Assembly (NCBI GenBank): GCA_030998225.1
Contig: JAPYXD010000695.1
Location: forward strand, 4,631,001 to 4,695,000
Length of the DNA: 64,000 nt
From: Diplolepis rosae
Lineage: Eukaryota; Arthropoda; Insecta; Hymenoptera; Diplolepididae
Reading direction: 5' to 3'
Shown one piece after another: positions 18,480 to 29,589 of the stretch (the stretch's first letter is position 1; the number at the start of each line of letters is the position of its first letter). A model generated the notes under the pieces. That model was not told the DNA's origin, ran no database searches, and saw nothing but the letters and a program-made list of their open reading frames with translations. A program made the position numbers and the translations under genes.

Positions 18480-19872
18480 ACGATAGCAATGTTAATTTAC
18501 TTTGAATTTTATTATATTGAATTCTCTATTGCTTCTAATCATAGAATTTAAATACTGTTATAATTTTAAAAATTCCGATATTAGTTTATGATATTTCAAA
18601 TAAAAATAAAAGCAAGCGCTTTAAACTACATTCCTTCCTCTTTATAAACTTTTCTTTTACATAGTGTGCTTGCTGTTTTTGTCTAAATTCGATCGAGTTT
18701 TTACCATTTTATTATTAATTATTTATAATAAATTAAAAAGTCTTCAGGATGCAAATTTCGACAAAAAAGGTGCTGACAGGTGTCGCTGCGTTCTGTCGGC
18801 AACTTTAAAATTCAAATTCTTTACCTGATGTAACATTTATAATTGTGTGCTAGCCACATCATTTCACTGCTGTCTTTCCATAGTATAAAAAAATTCAAAT
18901 GTTTATCAAGAACTATTAATATAATTACGTTCAATTTTTAATTTGAAACAGTTTTATAAATAGTGTATTTAAATTATTAATATATATTTTCCACCATCTG
19001 AGTTATATTGCTTGAAGCCTTATGGTAGCGTATGGTAGCTTATGGTATAATATTTTCTTATTGTAGTTTACAATTTCCCGTACCATACTGTCATTTTATA
19101 CTTTCAAATTAATTGTAACAGTACTTTTGTAATTTATAATCGCATTCCTCACTTTTCACACCATACGACGAAGCGAAAGTGGTGCGCCGGAAACATAACC
19201 TACATTTTTTCCACTCTCAAATTGGAATGCCAGTCGGTCACTTTTCAAGAATTTAAAATCAAAGAATATTACCAAATTTGAGAATTTAAGTAATTTTTAT
19301 TTGTATTCAGTGCTTCTAATGTTTATCAATTCGTTTTACTGCTCCTTGTAAATTTTAAACAAAGATGTTTATTTTATTTATTATATTTATTTATATATGA
19401 AATTTATTATGACAGCTTTCAGTTGATAAAACAGGAATCCTCAGAAATTAAAATTTATTTGGATTACTTATACCATATAAGGTTTTTATTTTGTATTACT
19501 TTGACAGAATATAAGGTTTTATTGTGTTATGGTTTACTATTAGAACAATATCATCTAATTTGGATATTAAATCAAAATTTTAATACAATAAAAAAATGCT
19601 CATAAATTCTCAAACGAAATTTCGCTTGAGAATATTCTTGTTCTCGTTCTCAAAAGAATGTTTCACTTTAGAATTCTATGCTTGCTGGCCCGTTACTGCA
19701 GTAAACAGTAACTGCTCAGAGCAGCTCAGAGCTCGCCTCACTGCTACTTTCAAACGAAATATTAAAAGTTGGTCTCTCTTCAGTCTCTTGACTTGATTTT
19801 GCTTCTAGGACATCATAAAAAAACTGATTGTGTTTTATAAGTGAATGTGAAAAGCGTGAAACGTGAATAACA
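18480..19872 (+). other. Intergenic and 5' flank of the carrier gene
   Basis: No coding signal. The part from about 19650 to 19800, just before the carrier start codon, is somewhat GC-richer and may hold the promoter; no core motif is convincing. Confidence 0.35.
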
Positions 19873-22800
19873 ATGGCTTTACATAAAGAAGATAAAAAGA
19901 GTTATGAATTTAAGTTCGCCAAGAATTTATTTGCTGGTGGTAAGTGGTCCAGTTTTCATCATTGAAAATTTGGCGCGTCGTTTCATATAACTTTTGTTTC
20001 TGCTATCCAACTGTGTCAATTCGACTTTCTAATAAATTCGAGAAATATCATGCGCTCTCTAATTTTATTTTTTATTTTTCCTATAAATAATACTGTCTAC
20101 TGAAAATTTTCACATGGGTATAGTTGTAGACAAATTACATATAAAAGTATTTTATTAATAAATATTATTAATTGATAAATAGTTTGCTAACGCATCAATT
20201 AATTATGCTATTTAAAATTTTCACTAGCCTCTATCTTTTAATTGATTACGACTTTTTTCTGAAGTGCTCAGAATTTAATTCTTCGGATATTTCTGTTGTA
20301 TTTTAGCAAAATTAATATTTTAATTATGTTCAAGAACAAACAATTATATGCTGAATCAACAATATTGCACTTTTTTAATAATATTCATTTCATATCTGTA
20401 AATAAATGATATAAAAATCGGTATTGATAAGAATAATTATAGATATATCTAATTCATTAAATATTTAATCTGAGGATTTTTAATTATTCAAAAAAAAAAG
20501 ATAATGATAGAATATTAAATATGAAATGAATTATTCATTATTCATCTAACGGAAGTTTCCAACGTTTTCTCTACACCAAAAAATTCAATATCTTTTTTAT
20601 TTTCAGCAAAAAGTTTTAGATAAGAAAAAACAACAAACTTAACATTTTTTACCAATTATTATTGTTTCAAATTTTTATTATTTTATCTAGATACATGAAA
20701 AAGCAGTCAATTTTAATTTTCGTTTAAAAGAAAAAAACATTGGAACTTCAGTTGCGTTCAAATTTAATCCATTTTACTTTGAATTAATACAATAAAGACA
20801 CATTTTTTAAATATTTTGATTTTTTATAGAAATTCTTTCACTTTTCATCAAGTTAAAATGGAAAAATTATGACAAATTATATACGAATTTTTCGAAATTT
20901 TTCATTCAATCGTCTTCAAATAAGCGTGACTTCAGATAATTAACTTTAAACAGATTAAATTAGAGAATTCGATTAAAGATTTAAATAATTTAATTTTTAA
21001 TTTAGGAGTTGCTGGCATGTGTTCCAAGACCACTGTAGCTCCCCTCGATAGAATAAAAATTTTATTACAAGCACATCACAATCATTATAAGCATTTAGGT
21101 AAGAACAACAATTTTCCAATAGAAACAAATATGAAAATTTAATTGATCTAATTTGTATATTTTTTTAAAGGAGTATTCTCAGGACTAAAGGAGATTATTC
21201 AAAAAGAAAATTTCTTTGCTCTTTACAAAGGGAACTTCGCACAAATGATTAGAATTTTCCCATATGCAGCCACACAATATACGTCGTTTGAACATTATAA
21301 AGAGGTAATTTCCATGTGTTTAAGATCCTTAATCAATCATAGCAGTTTTTCTCAAAGTCGCAATTCAAAGACAATATATCACTTTTAAAAAATATATTGC
21401 AAAAAAGGCAAATGGATTTTTTTTTTTCAAGAACATTGAGTCTGAAAATAATTAACATTTTTTAATGTTCTTAGGCTCATTTAAATGATAAATTTTTGTA
21501 TTATAATGTTAATTTATTAATATAATAGGAAGAATAAAGTAAAAAATTAAAATTCTTATAAATTCACACGAATTTCATTTTAATATAATATATATTTACT
21601 TTCGAAGTATGTTCAGAAACTTTTTGAATTGTTAATTATTTTATGTGCCATCGACGCGCAAACTCGTTTTTTCGCTACAGTTAACAGTAGCGCAATGTAG
21701 TACATTTCGCCAGAAAGGAATGAAATGTAAAAACTGAACTGCGCATGCGCCCATAGCCATGAAACGAAGCTCAATCCTTCTTATTCTTCTTCTTCTTCGT
21801 ACAGCGTTAGCATCTTACTGGCAAAGCCTTGTACATTTGAACTGCGCATGCGTCTACTAAAATCCATTACTACATACTACTACACAAGATCGATAAAATC
21901 AAAATGGCCGGGACTAGTCGTGACATATCAAGTGTAATGACTAGCGCCGCAAACAACTACAATACTAGTTTAGATTCCAGTGTACGCATAAAAACTCGTA
22001 TACGCACCGAAGTCACATAAAATAGAATACGTGCCAATGCACACAATTCGGGTAATTCCGAGACTCGCGACAATGCTCGCAGGACTGATCGCGCTTCGGC
22101 TTCATCTCGGCTTTGCCTCGACTACGCCTTAGCTTCGATCTCCTGCGAGCATTATCGCTCGTCCCGCAATGACCCTCATTCTGCGCCTGGGCACATAATG
22201 TACTATTCAATTCTTCTTAAAAGCATTAAAATTTTATTTTTTTTGCAATAAATATTATTATAGTTTGTGCCGTTACGGGTGAGAAAATATCAATTAAATT
22301 TTATCGAAATTTAAAGAAAGTAAACATATCGATAATGCCTTATGTTTACCTTGGTATGACTAAAAAAAATTAAATAAAAAATTCCAATATCATTTTTTAA
22401 TTACTACATGTGAAATAAAGTTGAAAAAATATTTCAATTATTTTCATCCTTTGTAGTACTTGAAAAAAATCCCTTTTTTTGGGAATCGAAAAAGTCATAT
22501 GGACAAATTAGTGGCTGGGTCTGGAGCTGGAATAACTGCAGTAACTTTGACTTATCCTCTGGATACAATCAGAGCTCGACTTGCCTTTCAAGTTACTGGA
22601 GAGCACGTTTACACTGGAATCATACATACATCAATAAAAATTTTTAAAGAGGTAAATAAACTGAATTTGTATTGAATTCAAATCATACACTTAACACCAA
22701 TCAGAGAGAAATAGCAGAAATGTTTTATGTTAATAGATTTTCATCAGTGCAAATTTAGGAAAAAAATATTTTTCTAGAATATTAAAAAAAATAATTGTTA

Positions 22801-23657
22801 ATAAATTAAACATTTTTATGATAAAACTCAAATTTTATTGTCATATAAAATTACATTCCATACATTATGAATAAAAAGTATTAAATAACGCATTAGGGAG
22901 TCTTGAAGAAAGTATTAGCAAGTATTATTGTATATAATAGAAGAAAAGGGAAAATACGAAATTGACAGTGGACCTTGTATTAAATTTAAATTTGTATTTG
23001 ATTCAACTTTTAGGAAGGTGGAGTAAAAGCTTTTTATAGAGGATTTCTACCTACGATTTTTGGAATGGTTCCTTACGCAGGACTTTCATTTTATTCGTTT
23101 GAGCAATTGAAGTACTTCTGCATGACATATGCACCTAATTACCTTTGTAACGAATGCAACAGAAATACTGGTGAGATAAAACTTAAAGGCATAAATATCT
23201 TTGAAACATTCTTCAGATTTTTTTGGCTTCAATTTAAAATCCATTTTTAGGTGGCTTAGTGTTAACAGTACCAGCAAAATTGCTTTGTGGAGGAATTGCA
23301 GGGGCAGTAGCGCAGAGTTTTTCCTATCCTTTAGACGTGACTCGTAGACGAATGCAGTTAGCGATGATGAATCCAGATACACATAAATATGGGTAATCAT
23401 TCCGCCAATTTCAATTCCTGAAATAAACTATGTTCATCTCATTTAGAATCAAGTTAGGAATCATAAACTTTATTATTTGCAGGGTTGGAATGTTGAGCAC
23501 GATGAAAATGATCTGCATTGAAAATGGAATAACGAAAGGCCTTTATCGAGGAATGTCTATAAATTATCTTCGAGCAATTCCAATGGTTTCAGTTAGTTTT
23601 ACAACGTATGAACTCATGAAACAATTTCTTAGTCTAGATACAGGAACGGATCTTTAG
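19873..23657 (+). CDS. SLC25A16: Mitochondrial carrier, SLC25A16-like
   Basis: Inner-membrane carrier of the SLC25 family, closest in my reading to SLC25A16 (Graves disease carrier protein; yeast relative Leu5, linked to coenzyme A uptake). Exons: 19873-19939, 21006-21098, 21171-21304, 22457-22651, 23014-23170, 23251-23392 and 23483-23657; all junctions are GT-AG and in phase, giving 320 aa, a normal length. The three carrier repeats each show the PxD/ExxR/K signature: APLDRIK in exon 2, YPLDTIR in exon 4 and YPLDVTR followed by RRMQL in exon 6. The stretch [16 protein letters not shown] and the end TTYELMKQF match the SLC25A16 group as I recall it; SLC25A42 is the main alternative. Intron 3 hosts a 484-bp dispersed repeat (21727-22210). 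The start is the only ATG in frame before the first membrane helix. Tail-to-tail with the exon at 24331-24569. Confidence 0.92.
21727..22210 (+). repeat. Dispersed 480-bp repeat with promoter-like motifs, copy 1
   Basis: Matches 40551-41030 over its whole length, with many substitutions and small indels. It lies in intron 3 of the carrier gene, same strand. It holds two NRF-1/Ewg-like palindromes (TGCGCATGCGC at 21740; TGCGCATGCGT at 21843), a YY1/Pho-like AAAATGGCCG at 21901, a 38-codon ORF from 21904 to 22020, and a GC-rich part with CTTCGGCTTCATCTCGGCTT-type runs. Its 3' end, CATAATGTACTATT, also occurs as CATAATATACTATT at about 27463. The class of element is unknown. Confidence 0.8.
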
Positions 23658-23659
23658 TT

Positions 23660-24330
23660 AATTTGAATTAATTAGCTAATATTTTTTGGTGTGTGCTATT
23701 ATTTCTGCAATTCTAGTGATAAAAGTTTTACAAGTGCTTAGCTAAAGTTCTCACTTGTGTGGAAGTGTACAAAAGATTTTAAATGGTCAGTTTTTAAATT
23801 ATTTTTTAATGAAATTTAGCTCTAGCTAGAGGTAAATCAAAAGTTGAATCTTGTATATTTCCTTCTTAAAGAGGATCTTTATAGAATACTGGATGTCCAA
23901 TCTGATTTGGCAATCTAGTGTATAATTACTAATTGAATGTTCTATTGAGCTGAGGAATATTACATATCAAACTTGGAAGTTTAAAAAATATTTTTTTATT
24001 TAGCGTTTAGAGATGCATAACACTTTTATTTATAAGTCTTAAGGTTTATAGACATTTATAGGTTTCAAAGTTCTCGCGTCACCAGATTTTATCTGTGATA
24101 AGTCAAAGGTGATGTCTTTAAAAGAATCAGCTATTAGATAAGCAATTTTATTCAGATTTTTTGAAAAGTCACTGATACGATTGAAGAATATTTCTGAATG
24201 TACTTATTATAAATAAGTTTTGAATAGGAAAGTATTTTGGTAAGGTAAATATAATATTTTATGAATGAATACTTGTATTTAGCCTTCATTTTAATATTTA
24301 AGAATGTAAAGATTTTTTAGTTTACTTACA
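23660..24330. other. Convergent 3' ends, no further gene
   Basis: This holds the 3' UTR of the carrier gene and probably that of the minus-strand exon ending at 24331. I see no clear AATAAA on the plus strand. Confidence 0.4.
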
Positions 24331-24569
24331 TTACTTTTTAACGTATGGCTGAATAGTGTCGATATGAGCAGGAGTAATAAAGTCAATTGATACTTCTTCA
24401 GTGTCTATTTCTAGTTTACCATCAACATGCTTGGGAATATCAACAAAAACTCTGACTGGATTGCTTGGATTGACGTGGCTATAGTATGCGATTTTATGCC
24501 TCCAAAACCCATCTGTGATTTCTACCAATTCACCAGGATAATAAGGACGCCCCACATCAAGCGCATGTC
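24331..24569 (-). CDS. Terminal exon of an unidentified gene
   Basis: A 239-bp exon with a good acceptor (TTTAAATTGCAG) at its 5' edge (+24570-24572), open for 78 codons in phase 2 and ending in a TAA. The peptide, with PYYPGELVEITDGFWRHK, VNPSNPVRVFVDIPKHVDGK and a PYVKK end, has balanced, protein-like composition and contains no methionine, so at least one upstream exon must exist. I do not recognise the family. No matching upstream exon is evident before the next MITE (24990-25268). A strong donor (GTAAGT) lies at 25446-25441, just after the stop of the next minus-strand gene, but the frame does not join. It could be the end of a gene with distant exons or a relic. Confidence 0.55.
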
Positions 24570-24989
24570 CTGCAATTTAAATTACTTGTCTTGGTAGAGC
24601 AAATAGAACGTAAAAATTTTCCTAGTGTGGTTACTTGTATAGAATATTTAATTTTCAATCAATGTTAAAATTTAAATATTGTATACTTTACACCATTTTG
24701 AATTTGAATTCTCAAAAATCTTGAGCTTCAGTCTGATGGAACTCTAATTCCATATCTTACTGATTTAAGGGAAAGCAGTAGTAAATTTTTAATTACATGT
24801 GGTGATATATTGTTAGTAAGAGGGTCATTCAATAAGTATGGTAAAAAAACGAGAAAATCATTTGTGGTGCAAGAAAATGAATAGACGACTTTTAAAAAAG
24901 TAAATTACGAAATGTAATTTTATTGTTTTTAAGGAGCAATTTGAATTACAGTAGGGATCAGTGAAAATTTCTAAGCCAAATGCGATGTG

Positions 24990-25268
24990 CAAGGAGTAAA
25001 ATAGTCCGAAAAACTCCACTTAACTTCTAGCGAAGTTGGGACATACTATATAGACAAATCGGAGATTATTTAATATTATTGCAAGAATTTGTGACGTACC
25101 AAATGTTAAAGAATTCACCACAGTTCTGGAAACTTTACAAATGTAGAGTAAAGTTTCAAATGTACATTAACAAAGTATTGCAATAATATTAAATAATTTT
25201 TAACTTATCCATGTGTTCCAACTTTACTTAAAAGTTGAATAAAGTTCCTCGAACTATTTTTCTTCGTG
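24990..25268. mobile_element. MITE of the CACGGAGAAAAATAG family, short copy
   Basis: The ends match those of 34990-36306: left CAAGGAGTAAAATAGTCCG, right inverted CACGAAGAAAAATAGTTCGA; TA follows the right end (25269-25270). The inner TATT..AATAATATTAAATAA parts are also inverted. Non-coding. Confidence 0.65.
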
Positions 25269-25473
25269 TAGCGATATAATCGAAAAACGAAGTCATACAA
25301 ATAAATTATTTTTAAATTTTCATAGTAATTTAGAAGACCAAAATTTTTCTTTTAAAACTGTGTTCATAAAATATATTTCAAAATAAGCTCAGACAAGACC
25401 AAATGCTAAAAAAAATACTTTATTCTATATTTATTATTTAACTTACGATATGTTCAAAATTTTAACTGTTATA

Positions 25474-28160
25474 TTACATTTTTCTAATGTCAACAAATGT
25501 GAATTCTAATGTTTTTGGATTAGACCGCAGTGCTTTCTTATACGGTATTTTTTGTTCTTCGTTCTCATTTTGCTGTAGTGGATTCTCTACTTTGATACTT
25601 TGCTCGATTGGCTCATCCTTTATTTGTATTTCCATTTCTGGCTCTTCATCCACTGGAAATTCTGTATTTTGCGTATTTTCGACTTTAATGCTAGAAACGC
25701 TAAAAACGCTTTCGTTAAATTGGACATCGTTGACATTTTGTTCCTCCAGTGTATCTTCTACTTTTATTTTTATTCCCGTTGCTAGCCCTTCCTCTACTTG
25801 AAATTCTATATTTTCCGCATTTTCGACTTTAATGCCAGGAATATTTTCTTCACGTTGTGCATCGTTGTACTTCTTTTCTTCCAAAATTTTCTATAGAACA
25901 TTAAATACCATGTAATGCCAGACTTAATCAAAAACATAAAATCACAGTAAAATCATTCAAACTTGTAGATAGACTATTTTTGGTTTCAATATTGAAAAAA
26001 AGTTCAGTTTTATCAAAATATATCGGAAATCTTTTATTCATTATCAAAACCAAAAGAAGTCTATCTACATCCGTTTTTATCTTCTTTACCATTTCCCAAA
26101 TTTTAAAAACAGAATTTCATCTAATTTGGGCACAAACATGTAGAAACTGGACCAAATTGTTCACATGAACTTGCTACTTTTCTCAAGTATCACATGCCCT
26201 TAATGTTATTTTCCTGCAGGCGCCCAAGAAAAAGGCTATTATTGCGAATTTTTAATGTGAATATGGACATATTGAACTGTTCCTATGCAAATGTAAACGT
26301 GTCCATAATAGCGCGCGTGAAGTAAAACTTGTCAAGTTGAACCACTGACTTAATGTTTCACTTTGAAAAAAGATAATGTTTAGTCTGATGTTTTCTCTTT
26401 TCTAACGCGCACCGTTTTATTTATTAAATGCCCATCATTTTTTCCGACGTGAAAAGTTTTACTTCTCCCGCACGGTTTCAGCACACATTGGTTTTTTAAT
26501 AATCATTTTTGTAAAAATTCCCATATTTTATGACTTTGGATAATTGTATATTATTTTTTATAATTTGAATGTCATTTGTACTATTCTAACTGAATTTTGA
26601 GTAAATACTGTACATTCTGAAACTTATTTTGAAACAAGTTCAAAAATATTAACATATTTATGTTTACCATAATTTGATTTGTATCGGCGTTCGCAACTGC
26701 AGATCGCGCTACACGTTCCGTGTCAGCATTCAAAAATATACCTTGTTTTGCACGTTTTCTATATTGCCTCATGTACTCCGTGGCCTTTAGTTTTTTGGTA
26801 TCGGGATTTTTACGTTTCCTATATCGTCTCATATACTCCGCTGCCTTTTCTCTTTTAGAATCGAGATAAACGTTTCTTATACGTGTTTTAGTATTACTCT
26901 GAAAAGCATAGCAATTCGAGTATTTTTATAGGATGTGTGTATTGAATTTTTTGTATACATGATTATTTTGAAATAATTTCTCTTTTGCAAAACACGCATT
27001 AAAGAAGTACTTCGAGTCCTTGTAGAGCGGTAGCAAGAACGTCCATTTACGATCGGCGTTTCCATATTGTATCTTTTTTCATTCCTCAGGTCCTACTTTT
27101 GTTCCTTATGTTTGCTGAACAGCTGTGACAATATTTGGCACACAGCCTATACGTTTTTGACAAGGATAGTATTCATATACGCAATTTCAAATTTCTCACC
27201 GAGTAAGTACTATATTTATACATATTATTGATATAAAATGTTCGTATTCCACCGAGTCGTAAATGGACACCCTCAACATTGCTTTACAGACACTCGAAAC
27301 ACTTCTTTAGGACGTATTTTGTAAAAAATATCGTATGTGCTACGGAGCTTGGCTATCTTCAGACTCGATCACTAGACCGATGATTTAATACCGGTCTCCA
27401 CCTTGTGTGTGCATTCAGCGCGCGCTCGATTACGACTCGAGTGCCTTAGCTCCTTGCAACATAATATACTATTTCATCATAATAATTATTTTTCAAATAT
27501 GACTATTTTGAAATATCTTCATTTCATCCCAATTATTAGTTATTGTTGCATTGGTTGAACTGCATTTTAGGCACCATACTACGAAGTTGGCTGCGTATTA
27601 CGACAAGCAAGGTAGCCAACTTAGAAAAAATAACGCGTTTTCTAATGGCGGTAAATTTAAACTTCTTTATTTTCTCAGAAGGCACACACATCGACTGTTT
27701 TATCGATCGATCTCTTTACGGTTATACATAACGTCGAAAATTTTCATGATTTATTCTCACGTTAAAAAATATTTATAAAAAGTTAGTATAATTTGTTTGA
27801 TATTATTTTATTACATTGTGTTTAATTAAGTTTTATTTAGAATTTTAATTTTGCGTCAATAGCAAATACTTAATTTTTTCTAGGTTGGCTGCCTTGATCT
27901 CAGTGAACTCTAAGAAACTTCGTAGTATGGTACCTAAACTGCAGTTTAACCGTAGCACTAATTGTTGTACTTACATCAGCAATTGCAACTTTAGCCTCTT
28001 TTTCACGTTTCCTATACTGTCTCTTGCGCTCTGCGTCCTTTTTTCTGTCAGCATCGAGAGACACTTCGCTTTTTCGTTTCCTGTACTCTCTCATATACAA
28101 CGTGTGATTCTTTTGTTTTTCCGTAGCAGTGGACACTAAATCATCTGCCACTCTATCCAT
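25474..28160 (-). CDS. Novel protein: STPR-like basic repeats plus acidic IKVE tail
   Basis: Three exons join in phase 0 at GT-AG sites: 28160-27975, 26898-26668 and 25890-25474, giving 277 aa. The start is the first ATG after an in-frame stop (+28176-28178). The N-terminal half is very basic, with repeated cores YMREYRKRK (about residue 22), RKRQYRKREK (45), YMRRYRKRK (84) and YMRQYRKRA (104). The first two are exactly 23 residues apart by their tyrosines, the period of STPR DNA-binding repeats known from FMBP-1; the others are 39 and 20 apart. The C-terminal half (exon 3) is acidic and repeats IKVE or IKDE five times, fitting the SUMO-acceptor consensus. This suggests a sumoylated DNA-binding or chromatin protein, but similar arginine-rich repeats occur in transposon-encoded proteins, so a domesticated origin is possible. 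Two inverted-repeat elements sit in intron 1. No name can be given. Confidence 0.65.
25970..26205 (+). repeat. Dispersed repeat, copy 2 (CATGCCCTTAA family)
   Basis: Lies between exons 1/2 and 3 of the minus-strand gene at 25474-28160 (second intron). Matches 43586-43812 in inverse orientation and 5515-5690 directly. Ends at CACATGCCCTTAA. Confidence 0.7.
26982..27332. repeat. Inverted repeat, about 80-bp arms
   Basis: The left arm (from TTTTGCAAAACACGCATTAA to GTCCATTTACGA) is reverse-complemented at about 27245-27332 with roughly 75 percent identity by eye; about 180 bp separate the arms. Likely a decayed MITE in intron 1 of the minus-strand gene. No target duplication found. The 62-codon frame across it is not supported. 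Confidence 0.6.
27409..27476 (+). repeat. Fragment sharing the tail of the 480-bp repeat
   Basis: GC-rich sequence with CGACTCGAGTGCCTTAGCT ending in ACATAATATACTATTT, the same terminal motif as at 22191-22206 and 41011-41026. Too short and diverged to be sure. Confidence 0.35.
27553..27949. mobile_element. About 397-bp MITE with 36-bp inverted ends
   Basis: The left end GGTTGAACTGCATTTTAGGC and following CACCATACTACGAAGTT reappear inverted at 27914-27949 as GGTTAAACTGCAGTTTAGGT and ACCATACTACGAAGTT, with one or two mismatches per ten bases. A second inverted match (CAAGGTAGCCAAC / CAAGGCAGCCAACC) lies further in. The flanks GTTGCATT and GTAGCACT are six-of-eight alike, possibly a worn 8-bp hAT-type duplication. 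It overlaps no exon of the surrounding gene. Confidence 0.65.
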
Positions 28161-28199
28161 TTTAATTCTCAAGAATTATGGAACATGGTTAGAAATTCA

Positions 28200-28530
28200 C
28201 TCAGAAATGTCATCATTAAAACAGTTGATAAACAGTCAACGAGTGAACGAGGCTTTTGGCTGTCTTTGACTCAGCAAGGCAAGCGCATGCGTGCACGCAT
28301 TAGTGCGCATACTAAGATGCGTGAGTGCGAAATTCCCTCACGTACTTTTCGCCGCCCCTTTTCCGCCACATTCAAGACTCCTTCACGTCGCCCCTACTTT
28401 TCAAGCTACGTCATATCTCACGGACGCTCTGAAATCTTACAATTTTCAAATTGCTGGTTCGCTGCCTATCTTAAGGAGGTTGGGCGGATCATTTGCGGGG
28501 CAGGCGGTGAGAGGGGTATGCCTATGCTTA
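28200..28530 (-). promoter_or_regulatory. GC-rich upstream region of the STPR-like gene
   Basis: Directly upstream of the ATG at 28160, base composition becomes markedly GC- and CpG-rich, with GCATGCGTGCACGCATT and GGGCGG near 28481. This fits a promoter for the minus-strand gene. The open frames of about 90-130 codons on the plus strand here look like a composition effect. The 9.4 kb foldback structure begins at its far edge. Confidence 0.4.
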
Positions 28531-28812
28531 TATCAAGTTTTAATCTATGCCACAATTTAGGACTCATTCAAGGCTAATTTAATGCCCTATTCCGAAATTT
28601 AATGCTCACACATTTTTTATAAAAAACTATGTTTGCGCTAGCTTAATGTTAAACTGGCACCACACACCATAAAACACGTTAAAAAAATTATTGAGACAAT
28701 TAGTTTATATACCATAATTTAAGGCTCATTTGAGGCTTTCGAAATACCATGAACCAGAAGTCGTAACATTTTTTTATTTTTTTAACACATGTGTTGTGCT
28801 AGCTTAATACTA

Positions 28813-29550
28813 CACTGAGAAAAAATCCTGGGCATAGTGACGTGATATATGTAGTTGAAAATGTCCTTAACTACTTTTTGTGGCTGAATTCAAGCAATGG
28901 TTGACCCGTCAATGTAGGTACTAAAAGTGGTCGCAGTGACTAAGTAATGTAGTCACAGCGACTATGTAATGTTGTCACAGTCACTATATATAAGTGTCAA
29001 CTATAAAGTTATGTTAAATCAAATTGCTAAAATCAAATGCATGAAATCACTACGTGGAACATTGTATTTTTCATAGCAGCTCTTTTGAAAATCTGTTTAT
29101 CGGCATCTGTAGAGCTGGTTGAAACTTTAAAAGTAGTAGGATTTAAAATCACAGTTTCGAGCCGCTCGACACTTCAAATCAAATTCTCAAAAGAGTTGCT
29201 ATCAGTTGCTATAAAAAATAATATGCATTACTCGAAACAATACACAGCGAATTCAACGAGTGTGAAGTTTGCTACACTGGTTATAGCGACTACGTTATTC
29301 TAGCTATGACAACTCAATGTTTCAAGTTCACATAGCTAGGTTTAAGAGTTAAGGACAATTTCAACAGTGTTAACTAGTCGCCACGACCAGGTATTCAGAA
29401 TCAATTCAGAATATGGCTACCATGGCTACAAATCATGTTACTGTAGCCATGGGTCAAGTAGCGACAACAAGTCTCCCTCGTTACAGTCACTTTTTTATTT
29501 CCAACTACATTATCCCTAGTCATTATGACCAGATGCTATTTTTCTCTGTG
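28813..29550. mobile_element. 738-bp MITE with TA duplication
   Basis: The ends read CACTGAGAAAAAATC (left) and CACAGAGAAAAATAGC (right, inverted); TA occurs at 28811-28812 and 29551-29552. The 154-bp units at 36.8-37.7 kb show the unoccupied site as CTTAATACTATGAAATATTC (complement strand) with one TA, so the insertion is directly demonstrated. The interior is full of GTAGTCGCTATGACT-like motifs in both orientations. It does not encode a protein. Confidence 0.85.
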
Positions 29551-29589
29551 TATGAAATATTCAAAAATCAATTGCAAAAACTGATTAAG

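Noticed and set aside
28185..28577. 130- and 89-codon plus-strand frames upstream of the STPR-like gene
   Set aside because: They overlap each other in different frames in a CpG-rich promoter-like region and run into a transposon end.
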